A stretch of 46,368 nucleotides of DNA from positions 1 to 46,368 of the forward strand of contig JAISNR010000135.1 of the NCBI GenBank assembly GCA_031276135.1. Direction: 5' to 3'. Below the pieces are notes generated by a model. It made no database searches. It saw only the letters and a list, made by a program, of their open reading frames with translations, and was not told the origin of the DNA. The stretch comes from Eubacteriales Family XIII. Incertae Sedis bacterium. Its GTDB lineage: Bacteria > Bacillota > Clostridia > Peptostreptococcales > Anaerovoracaceae. Shown piece after piece: positions 8,789 to 17,178 of this stretch (position 1 is its first letter; each line of letters begins with the position of its first letter). The position numbers and the translations under genes were made by a program.

Positions 8789-10204
8789 ATGTCTGCGACG
8801 CTTACACAAAAATTGGCTGAATTCGCTTGGAATTTGAAATACGATGACATACCGCCGCATGTATGTGAGAAGATCAAGACATGTGTTTTCCATGCTTTAT
8901 GCGTGGGACTGGCCGGTTATGACCTTGCATCCGTGCGTTTGGCGCGAAATGTCGTGTTTGCAATCGGCGCGGCGGACGGCGGAACGCCTCCCTGTTGCGA
9001 TGCGTTTCCCGGCGGCGGCGCTTCTCATGACGGCGATTTCGCCACGCTTTTGGGCGATGGCAGGAAGGTGCGCGTCATGGACGCGGCCTTCGCGGGCAGC
9101 GTCATGTTGCTCAGCCGTGTGCAGGGCGATACCCACGGCGTTACGCACACCGGCCCGGTCGGCATCCCCTTGGCGCTGGCACTGGCGGAAGCAAAGCGCA
9201 AAAGCGGCAAGGATTTCTTGACGGCGCTGACCGCCGCATACGAGATCATGGCGGCGGTGGGCAAGGATCACACGAAGGCTTGCGCCGCGCGCGGTTTCCG
9301 CGCCGGTTCCATCTACGGGGTTTTCGGTACGGCAACGATTGCCGGACTCTTGCTGGACTTGACGGAGGAACAGCTGGCACATGCGCTCGGTTTTGCTTCC
9401 GGCTTGGCCTTCGGCACCACGGAATCGCTGATCCAAGGCTCGATGGAGTGGCGTTATCAAGAAGGGATTGCGGCGCGAATCGGAATGCTGTCCGCGATGC
9501 TCGCCCGCGAAGGCGCTCTGTCCGCGCCGTCGGCATTGGAAGGTGTGAACGGCTTTTACCGCGCCTTTACGGGTCGAACGGATCCGCCGAGCGGCATACT
9601 GCGGGATTTGGGCGTCGTATGGGAAAGTCTGAACGTGCGCATCAAGCGTTATCCCACATGTATACAGAACAACAGCAATGTTCACAACGCCATTTGTTTG
9701 GCACGGGAGAACCCGCAGTTGGATCCGGCGCGAATCAAGCACATCCTGGTGGAAATGAATGCCTTCGAGGCCGACTATCCCGGGCACAAGAATTGGGGGC
9801 CTTTCAAAAGTCAGGGACAGACATTGAACAGCGTTCCTTTCTGCGTGGCCACGGCGCTCTTGAAGCGCAGATTGGCCTACGCCGATCTGCTGTTGTTCGA
9901 AGCGCCCGATGTGTTGGATTTGGTTGCAAAGATCGAAGTGGAGGGCAGAGAGGGCATCAACGAGCTATGCTCCGGAATAACGGTGGAGATGCGTGACGGC
10001 ACCAAATATTATCGCAAATTGGATGTCACAAGTGAATTCTACAGTCCGTGTTTTCGGGAGGATGTCGCGTTGATCAGGGAGATGTCGGACGAAATACCTT
10101 TGAACAGCACGCAAATTGACGGACTAATCGATGCGGTGGGCAGCTTGGAACTGGCGCAAACGGTTGATCCGTTGATTCAACATACAATCATCGGTTATCG
10201 TTGA
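8789..10204 (+). CDS. MmgE/PrpD family protein
   Basis: LTQKLAEFAWNLKYDDIPPHVCEKIK, GITVEMRDGTKYY, internal GSVMLLSRVQGDTHGVTHTGPVGIPLALALAEA; RBS AAGGAGA before ATG 8789. Confidence 0.88.
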   Translation: MSATLTQKLAEFAWNLKYDDIPPHVCEKIKTCVFHALCVGLAGYDLASVRLARNVVFAIGAADGGTPPCCDAFPGGGASHDGDFATLLGDGRKVRVMDAAFAGSVMLLSRVQGDTHGVTHTGPVGIPLALALAEAKRKSGKDFLTALTAAYEIMAAVGKDHTKACAARGFRAGSIYGVFGTATIAGLLLDLTEEQLAHALGFASGLAFGTTESLIQGSMEWRYQEGIAARIGMLSAMLAREGALSAPSALEGVNGFYRAFTGRTDPPSGILRDLGVVWESLNVRIKRYPTCIQNNSNVHNAICLARENPQLDPARIKHILVEMNAFEADYPGHKNWGPFKSQGQTLNSVPFCVATALLKRRLAYADLLLFEAPDVLDLVAKIEVEGREGINELCSGITVEMRDGTKYYRKLDVTSEFYSPCFREDVALIREMSDEIPLNSTQIDGLIDAVGSLELAQTVDPLIQHTIIGYR

Positions 10205-10259
10205 GTGTTTCACGGAGTTCACAATTATCCAAGCCGTATGTTAAAACAGGAGGAAGAAC

Positions 10260-11333
10260 ATGAAAAAAATGCGTTTCAATTCGGTGGTGTTGCTCGTGAT
10301 ATGCACCTTGGTTCTCAGCGCTTGCGGCGGTTCGAATGATTCCGGTTCTGCCGAAGATGCGGCTGAAACGCCTGCGACGACCGGCGAAACGGAATCACCG
10401 GAAAATTTCGAAAAACAGACATTGCAGATTGGCACCACCATCACGCCGATCGACGGCAAGCACATTCAGTGGCAGACCTTGGAATTTCTTGACGAGGAAA
10501 TCAACGAGGCGACCAACGGGCTCATCGACTTGGAGCTGTATCCCAGCGGACAGCTCGGCAATGAACGCGAGGTGCTGGAAGGCTTAACGATGGGGACCTT
10601 CAAGATTGCCGATCCGTATTCCGTTATGGGGACGATTTCGGACATATTCAACGTCTATGATATGCCGTATCTGTTCGAGGACTTCGACCATTTTGTCAAC
10701 GTATGCCGCAGCGATCTTGCGAAGGAGATGGGCAAGACGCTGGAAGCGCACAATATCAAGTATCTCGGCATGGGCTCCGCCAGCGGTCCTTATCAAATCT
10801 CCAACAATACGCGTGAAGTCAAGCTTCCCAAGGACCTCAACGGTTTGAAGATTCGCGCCATGGACAGTCCCTACATCCTTGACTCCATCAATGCACTCGG
10901 CGCCCAAGCGATCCCGATGGCATGGACAGAAGTATACACCGGATTACAACAGAAGACCATCGACGGAGTTTGCACCATCAACACCGGCTATTGGTCCGCA
11001 AAGCTGTACGAGGTACAGAAATACGTGTCAGAATTGGATATGTTCTACAGCCCCACGTGGATTGTCGCAAACCTCGAGTGGTTCAATTCCCTGCCCGTTG
11101 AAATTCAGGAGGGTATTCAAAAAGGCGTTGACGCGGCGATGGAACGCCACTACGTGGATTGTGTGGAACAAGACGCGGCACTGAAAGAAGAACTGGTCCG
11201 ATTGGGTATGACCTATACGAATAAAGACGAAATAGACATACAGGCCTTCAAAGAGGCAATTCAACCGGTTTATGAAAAATATCAGTCCCGGTACGGCGAC
11301 GTGATCGAGCAGATCAGGGCCATGGCGAATTGA
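10260..11333 (+). CDS. dctP: TRAP transporter solute-binding lipoprotein (DctP)
   Basis: Lipobox LVLSACGG; LKIRAMDSPYILDSINALGAQAIPMAWTEVYTGLQQKTIDG. Confidence 0.93.
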   Translation: MKKMRFNSVVLLVICTLVLSACGGSNDSGSAEDAAETPATTGETESPENFEKQTLQIGTTITPIDGKHIQWQTLEFLDEEINEATNGLIDLELYPSGQLGNEREVLEGLTMGTFKIADPYSVMGTISDIFNVYDMPYLFEDFDHFVNVCRSDLAKEMGKTLEAHNIKYLGMGSASGPYQISNNTREVKLPKDLNGLKIRAMDSPYILDSINALGAQAIPMAWTEVYTGLQQKTIDGVCTINTGYWSAKLYEVQKYVSELDMFYSPTWIVANLEWFNSLPVEIQEGIQKGVDAAMERHYVDCVEQDAALKEELVRLGMTYTNKDEIDIQAFKEAIQPVYEKYQSRYGDVIEQIRAMAN

Positions 11334-11378
11334 ATGCGCTCGAAGATGATTCTGCACTGATTGTATAGTCATAATAAA

Positions 11379-11415
11379 GAAACCCCTTTGAAGCGTTGAA
11401 GCTTCGAGGGGTTTC
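11379..11415 (-). terminator. Rho-independent terminator-like hairpin downstream of the minus-strand PrpD gene
   Basis: GAAACCCCTTTGAAGC-GTTGAA-GCTTCGAGGGGTTTC; minus strand continues with TTTATTAT. Confidence 0.7.
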
Positions 11416-11540
11416 AAATCATCGTCAAAGCGATGAAGCAGACGAGAAAGTGCGCGTTGGGGTGCTCCGGCATCCTCACGCAAACGCACTTTCTTCTGAA
11501 GCCTCTTGTCACAGTACACCTCCGGGTTTTGTGGGAATGC

Positions 11541-12917
11541 TCACGCCAAATCCGGCTCAAACAACTCCGTCAGCGCGCCGATGTCATCCAACTCCGGCAA
11601 TCGATCCGACAGCGCGAGAATTCTTTCCAAGCGCGCGTCGCTGAAATACGTCCGGCCGAAAGCCCTCATGCGCGCAACAACGCCCTCCGGCGTCTGCCAT
11701 GAAGTGTCTTTTTGGTATTCGCTTATGCGTTCGCCGTTTTTCAACACTGCGGTGACGCGTGCCCCCACTCTGTGGTTTTGGCTCTCGCGTTCGACCTCTT
11801 CGTCGAAAACGACGAATACCTTGCGCGCAAAAGCGTTTATTTCGGGATCGGCAAAATCCTTAACGGCGGGAATGCCGACTTCACCGCGAATCAGGGCGGC
11901 AGAAACCATGAATTGATGACTCATCATAGCGGATATGCTTCCCAAGTACGGGCCCCGGTTGTCCACGCCGGGAAATGTGCCGCCGCCCTTCGAAACGCCA
12001 ACAGTCACCTTTTCCACATCGCGCAAATTGAGCTTATGCCGCCGCATAAGGGTTTCTGCGGCCTGCGCCGTCGGAAGCACATGCCCGCAACCGGGATGTA
12101 TCTTGATCAGGGTTTCGTCCATCTCATATCCGCCGTCTGCGGTAAGCGCAGCCCAATCGCCGGCTTCGTTCAACAGCGCATACCCAAGACCGAACCTGCC
12201 TTCGAAAATCGTCGGTGCGCCGGCAAGGCCGTTCGCGGCCATGAGTGCCGCGGCCATGCCGTTTTTTGCGGCGAAACAATTCTGTATGCATATGTCGGGC
12301 GTTCCCGCATTGACGAATTCCATAACACCGGATGCCGTATTCGCGGCAATCGACAAGGCTCTCATCATCCCTTCGGCATTTAAACCGAGCATTCTCGATG
12401 CGCCTGCGGCCGCGCCGAAGGGTGCCAGAAAACTCGCGGGACGCAGACCATTTTTGGGGAAACTCGGCTTGATCAGGCATTTCCCTATGCGCCCTTGGGC
12501 CTCATAACCGCTCACCACGGCCTCCATGACCGCTCTGCCGCTCGCCTTCCTTGCCTGCCCCATGGCCAACACGACGGGTATGACGGCGACGCCGGGATGG
12601 CTCAATGTTTTTTCATGGCAGTCCTCCTGAAGGAATACCTGCCCCATGGCCGCGTTTACGGCTGCGGCGGCGAAAGGGGACATTCCGCCGCGATGCCCGA
12701 TAAGGGTGCAGGTGCCCGCACAACCCTGTTCCTCCCAAATGCGCTTCTCCGACAATGTCAGCTCCGCATCGGCGCCGGGGAGGCTGCCTCCGAGGAAATT
12801 CAATATCGCAAGCCGAGTCTTTTCAACGGTCGTTTGGGGCAACTCGTCAAATTTTATGCGCGTCAAACGACCGGACAATTCCAAAAGCATCACAGCTTCA
12901 CCGCGAGGACCGATCAA
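11541..12917 (-). CDS. MmgE/PrpD family protein
   Basis: LLELSGRLTRIKFDELPQTTVEKTRLAILNFLGGSL, AAAVNAAMGQVFLQEDCHEKTLSHPGVAVIPVVLAMGQ, IKIHPGCGHVLPTAQAAETLM; true start may be 12890. Confidence 0.87.
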   Translation of the reverse strand: MIGPRGEAVMLLELSGRLTRIKFDELPQTTVEKTRLAILNFLGGSLPGADAELTLSEKRIWEEQGCAGTCTLIGHRGGMSPFAAAAVNAAMGQVFLQEDCHEKTLSHPGVAVIPVVLAMGQARKASGRAVMEAVVSGYEAQGRIGKCLIKPSFPKNGLRPASFLAPFGAAAGASRMLGLNAEGMMRALSIAANTASGVMEFVNAGTPDICIQNCFAAKNGMAAALMAANGLAGAPTIFEGRFGLGYALLNEAGDWAALTADGGYEMDETLIKIHPGCGHVLPTAQAAETLMRRHKLNLRDVEKVTVGVSKGGGTFPGVDNRGPYLGSISAMMSHQFMVSAALIRGEVGIPAVKDFADPEINAFARKVFVVFDEEVERESQNHRVGARVTAVLKNGERISEYQKDTSWQTPEGVVARMRAFGRTYFSDARLERILALSDRLPELDDIGALTELFEPDLA

Positions 12918-13690
12918 TTCTTGCCGCGTCCGCCGGTAAACGAACCGGCGTCCACATACAACTCGAACGCGGTGATCTTGGAGGCGTCGTCGGAAGCGAG
13001 GAAAGCGATCGCCGCCGCGATGTCCTCGGGTTCGACCAAGGCGTCGAGCGCCGTTCCTCCCTTGATCTGCTTCACGACATCTTCCGTGAAATCATCCGCG
13101 ACAAATTGCGGAAGCATCGGCGTGTTGACGGGCCCCGGCGCGATGCAGTTCACGCGAATGCCGTATGCCGCGAATTCTATCGCGGTCGTCTTTGTCAGGG
13201 AATATACCGCGCCTTTCGACGAGCCGTATACGGTGTTGCCCGGACGCGGGCGGTGCAAACCGACGCTGGTGATGTTCGTAATCGTGCCCTTTGTCTTTTT
13301 CAGTTCGGGAAGCGCGTATTTGCTCAGCATCCACGGACCCTTGACATTGATCGCAAAGACCTTTTCCCAGAAAGCGACATCGCAATCCTCTATGCGCGTG
13401 GACTTCTGCGGAAAGCCTGCTATGTTGCACAGCGTGTCGAGCCGGCCGAACAGTTTTACGGCTTCGGCCACCGCATTCTTCACCTGTGTCTCGTCGGAAA
13501 CATCGCAGAGAACGAAAGCCGCTTCGCCGCCGTTCTTTTTCACGGCCTCGACCGTTTCCCTCGATCCGGTTTCGTTGATATCCGCAATGACGATCCTCGC
13601 ACCTTCTTCCGCCAATCGAACGGCCGCAGCGCGTCCCACGCCCGAGCCGCCGCCGGTGATCAATGCAACCTTGTCCGCAAACCTTTTCAT
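12914..13690 (-). CDS. Short-chain dehydrogenase/reductase (SDR)
   Basis: ALITGGGSGVGRAAAVRLAEEGARIVIADI, YGSSKGAVYSL, IRVNCIAPGPVNTPM. Confidence 0.95.
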   Translation of the reverse strand: MKRFADKVALITGGGSGVGRAAAVRLAEEGARIVIADINETGSRETVEAVKKNGGEAAFVLCDVSDETQVKNAVAEAVKLFGRLDTLCNIAGFPQKSTRIEDCDVAFWEKVFAINVKGPWMLSKYALPELKKTKGTITNITSVGLHRPRPGNTVYGSSKGAVYSLTKTTAIEFAAYGIRVNCIAPGPVNTPMLPQFVADDFTEDVVKQIKGGTALDALVEPEDIAAAIAFLASDDASKITAFELYVDAGSFTGGRGKN

Positions 13691-13727
13691 TTCACAACTC
13701 CTTTATTAATTTATGCAAAATTTTAGA

Positions 13728-13770
13728 AGCGCTTTTTTATTATTATAGCAGACGCGCTTCGAATGTCAAG
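13728..13770 (-). promoter_or_regulatory. Sigma70-type promoter plus AAGCGCTT operator for the minus-strand SDR-PrpD operon
   Basis: Minus strand TTGACA-N16-TATAAT then AATAAAAAAGCGCTTCT (palindrome 13728-13735). Confidence 0.7.
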
Positions 13771-13897
13771 TTCTCCGTTCGCTTTGCTGTCCTGTTTTGC
13801 CTGTGGCCGAAGGCGACAAAGGGGTGCTGCAAACTTAAATGCGGCAACCAAATTAACTTCTTGTGATTGCATGTTCGGATTTTTTAGCAGGTTATTG

Positions 13898-13940
13898 TTG
13901 CAATGTGAAATTTGCTGTGATAGAATAAGAAAAGCGCTTT
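13898..13940 (+). promoter_or_regulatory. Promoter (extended -10) plus AAAGCGCTTT operator for the second TRAP operon
   Basis: TTGCAA (13898) N17 TAGAAT (13921) with TGn; AAAGCGCTTT at 13931-13940. Confidence 0.65.
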
Positions 13941-14183
13941 CATATAGTTGCACAAATTTCGCGAAATTCGCCGGATTTGAGATATGACCTTGAAATATCG
14001 GTCAGCTCTGCTTGAAACGAAAGGACAGAAGCCGGAATCGACAGAGATTCGCTTGTCGGCACATGAACAACGCGGGCGCACACGGTTGCGGCGAATTGGA
14101 ATCGGGTGGGAAAGGAGGGTTGGTACATCCGAAGATGTATTTTGTGTGACATTAAGGAAAAATCGGAAATCGGAGGAGGAAAC

Positions 14184-15293
14184 ATGAAAGCGTTGAAAAA
14201 GCTCGTATCGGTGTTATTTACGGTTCTTGTGCTGTGCATTGTCGTCGCATGCGGCAACAACACTTCGACACCTGCGGAATCCGCAGAGGATTCGCCCGCA
14301 GGCGATGTTGCGGAAAGCGACGAGGTGTACGATATTGTGATCAGCTACTATTCATCCGAAAGCATTCCGCCGGGACAAGCCATTTTGAATGCCATTGAAT
14401 ACGCGGAAACCGAGTCGAACGGACGGCTGAAATTTCAAGCGTATTTTTCGGGGACATACGTTTCCAAGGCAGATACGATGTCCGCGTTGAAAACGGGCAC
14501 GATCGATATGGCGCCTGTCGAAGCCACGCAGGTGGCGTCCGTGGCGGTGCTGAACCAAATCTTCAATGCGCTGATACAGTCGGATGTGCCCGATCGCGCA
14601 AAGGTTCAAGAGATCTACGTAAAAATGATTGAAGAAAATCCCGAGCTCAACGAAGAAATGATCAAAGCTTGCAACTCCTTCTGGCTGTATCCGTTTGTTC
14701 TGGGCGGATACAATCTCCACGGAAACGAAACGGTCGCCGCAATTGACGACATCAAGGGTTTAAAAATTGAAGCGCACGGCCAGTTGGGCGCCTATATCAA
14801 CCGGCTCGGCGGAACGGCCGTTGAGCTTGACTCCGGCGATTACTACAACGGTTTGAAGCTGGGCACGGTCGATTCACAGCTCGCCCACTGGGCGATCGTA
14901 AACAACTCGCAACTCAACGAGGTCGTTAAAGCGCACACGGTTTTTGGCGCCGAGGACATCGGCAGTGGGCTGAATGTGCCGTGCATGGGCTATCTGGTCA
15001 ATAAGGACACATGGGACGGCCTGCCGGAGGATCTCAGGCAAATCGTGAAAGACGCGTTCATGCAGGCCGCGCAATTCATCATCGATTCCGATTCCGAAAT
15101 ATACAACAAGGCGATAGCGGTTGCAAAGGAAAACAATCACGAGTTCGTCTATATTAAAGGGGAGGACCGAAAGCCGTGGGCGGACGCAATGCAACCGATC
15201 CTCGACGAATGGTTTGCGCGCTGTGAGGATGCCGGTTATGACGGCAAAGCGCTCTACGAGAAAATGTTGCAATATTTCGAGGAAGCGGCATAG
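14184..15293 (+). CDS. dctP: TRAP transporter solute-binding lipoprotein (DctP)
   Basis: Signal and lipobox LVLCIVVACGN; SIPPGQAILNAIEYAETESNGRLKFQAYFSGTYV; followed by dctQ and dctM. Confidence 0.9.
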   Translation: MKALKKLVSVLFTVLVLCIVVACGNNTSTPAESAEDSPAGDVAESDEVYDIVISYYSSESIPPGQAILNAIEYAETESNGRLKFQAYFSGTYVSKADTMSALKTGTIDMAPVEATQVASVAVLNQIFNALIQSDVPDRAKVQEIYVKMIEENPELNEEMIKACNSFWLYPFVLGGYNLHGNETVAAIDDIKGLKIEAHGQLGAYINRLGGTAVELDSGDYYNGLKLGTVDSQLAHWAIVNNSQLNEVVKAHTVFGAEDIGSGLNVPCMGYLVNKDTWDGLPEDLRQIVKDAFMQAAQFIIDSDSEIYNKAIAVAKENNHEFVYIKGEDRKPWADAMQPILDEWFARCEDAGYDGKALYEKMLQYFEEAA

Positions 15294-15327
15294 CGAGAGT
15301 CAGTCATCCTGAAAGGAGCCGTCGGAA

Positions 15328-15843
15328 ATGCTTTTGATCGACAGAATCGAGGCGGGAATAGGGAAAATCATAAACGCATTCGCTGTCATAAGCACCATAA
15401 CCATGGTGCTTATGATGGCCTATGTGGCCGTGGATGCCGTAATGCGAAACTTGAACCGCTCTTTTGTGGGAAGCAATGAATTGATTGTCAATGTCGTTGT
15501 TGTCGTGATTTTTTTGGGGATCGGGCAAACCTCACTGAAGGACACACAGATCAAAATCGACGTCTTTAAATTTTTGCCTTGGCTCGATCATGTGACATTG
15601 TTTTTTGCGTTCGCCATATATGTTTTTTCGGGAATCGCCGCATGGAATGAGGCAAAACTGGCATTTGAAATGAATTTGACCTCCTCTTTTCTCGGCATAG
15701 CCCGTTGGCCCTTCCTTTTCATCACGGGTGCCGGTTTGATTTTGTGCGGACTCGGTGTGGTCTGCGTTGAATTGCGATATATTTCGACTCGTCACAAGGA
15801 AAAAATGAAGAAACGCGGCGTTGTTGCGGAGGGAGAAGCGTAA
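15328..15843 (+). CDS. dctQ: TRAP transporter small permease (DctQ)
   Basis: Hydrophobic, DAVMRNLNRSFVGSNELIVNVVVVVIFLGIGQ; between dctP and dctM. Confidence 0.9.
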   Translation: MLLIDRIEAGIGKIINAFAVISTITMVLMMAYVAVDAVMRNLNRSFVGSNELIVNVVVVVIFLGIGQTSLKDTQIKIDVFKFLPWLDHVTLFFAFAIYVFSGIAAWNEAKLAFEMNLTSSFLGIARWPFLFITGAGLILCGLGVVCVELRYISTRHKEKMKKRGVVAEGEA

Positions 15844-17159
15844 TGGAATTCAGTCCATTTCTGATCGGCGTCCTTGGAGTCGTCCTCTTGCTGGTGGTGA
15901 TGTTCCTGCGGATGTGGGTCGGCGTTTCCATGATGGTGATCAGTTTTCTCGGTTGCTGGGTTTTGACGGGGAAGTTCGAAAGCGCCTATCAGGTGCTCGG
16001 CAGCGTGCCGTACAGCCAAGTCGCGAGCTATACGATGGTCTGTATGCCGTTGTTTATCTTGATGGGAACATTCCTTTCGCACTCCGATATCGGTGCGGAC
16101 CTTTATCTTTTTGTTCGAAAATGTCTTGGACACATCAGAGGCGGCCTTGCGATGGCCACTGTGGGCGCCTGCGGCCTCTTCGCCGCGATTTGCGGCGAAA
16201 GCACGGCAACTGCCGTTACAATGGGCAAGATCGCTTATCCGGAGATGTTGAAGTTCGGATATTCAAAATCGCTGGCATCCTGTTGCATCGTCTGCGGCGG
16301 GACGATCGGCATATTGATCCCGCCGAGCGTCATCATGATCATTTACGGGGTCCTTGTGGAAGAATCCATAGGAAGGCTGTTCATCGCCGGAATTGTTCCG
16401 GGCATCCTGCAAGTGCTGTTTTACATGATCACAATTTGGATCATGTGCAAGATGAAGCCCGATATAGCGCCGGCCGCCGATAAATACCCGATGAAAGACA
16501 GATTGGCGTCCGCGAAAAGCGTATGGCCTGCGGGACTCCTGTTCCTGCTCATCATCGCGGGCATTTACGGCGGCTTCTTTACGCCGACGGAGGCCGGCGG
16601 ATTGGGGGCGGCGATTGCGTTGGTCATTGTCATCGGCTTGCGCAGATTCAGCATCAAATTCTTTAAAGACGCGACGGCGGATGCGTTGCAGGCATCCACG
16701 ATGATCTTTTGCCTTCTCATCGGGGCGTACCTCTTCATGCGCTTCACCGCGTTGTCGGGCATGCCGAATACGCTCAGCAAAATGCTTATCGAGTTTAAAA
16801 ATGCGCATAACATGTCTCCGATCGCAGTCATTGCCGTGATCATGATCGTATATTTCATCCTTGGAATGTTTTTGGATTCCATGGCCGTATTGCTTCTGAC
16901 GGTGCCCATCATCTATCCGATCGTTATCGGAATGGGATTCGACGGCATATGGTGGGGCATCATGATGGTCCGATTTATAGAAATGAGCATGATTTCTCCG
17001 CCGTTTGGCTTGAATTTGTTCGTCATGTCCAAATCGATCGACACATCGCTCGGCGTACTGTATAAAGGCGTCTGGCCGTATCTGATCGCCGACACGGTAC
17101 ATGTGGTATTGCTGATGGCATTTCCGCAAATTGTGACCTTTCTTCCGAATCTGATGTAA
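15843..17159 (+). CDS. dctM: TRAP transporter large permease (DctM)
   Basis: HIRGGLAMATVGACGLFAAICGESTATAVTMGKIAYPEM, GGTIGILIPPSVIMIIYG, SPPFGLNLFV; TAATG coupling to dctQ. Confidence 0.95.
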   Translation: MEFSPFLIGVLGVVLLLVVMFLRMWVGVSMMVISFLGCWVLTGKFESAYQVLGSVPYSQVASYTMVCMPLFILMGTFLSHSDIGADLYLFVRKCLGHIRGGLAMATVGACGLFAAICGESTATAVTMGKIAYPEMLKFGYSKSLASCCIVCGGTIGILIPPSVIMIIYGVLVEESIGRLFIAGIVPGILQVLFYMITIWIMCKMKPDIAPAADKYPMKDRLASAKSVWPAGLLFLLIIAGIYGGFFTPTEAGGLGAAIALVIVIGLRRFSIKFFKDATADALQASTMIFCLLIGAYLFMRFTALSGMPNTLSKMLIEFKNAHNMSPIAVIAVIMIVYFILGMFLDSMAVLLLTVPIIYPIVIGMGFDGIWWGIMMVRFIEMSMISPPFGLNLFVMSKSIDTSLGVLYKGVWPYLIADTVHVVLLMAFPQIVTFLPNLM

Positions 17160-17178
17160 TGCCATAGAAGGTGGCGCC

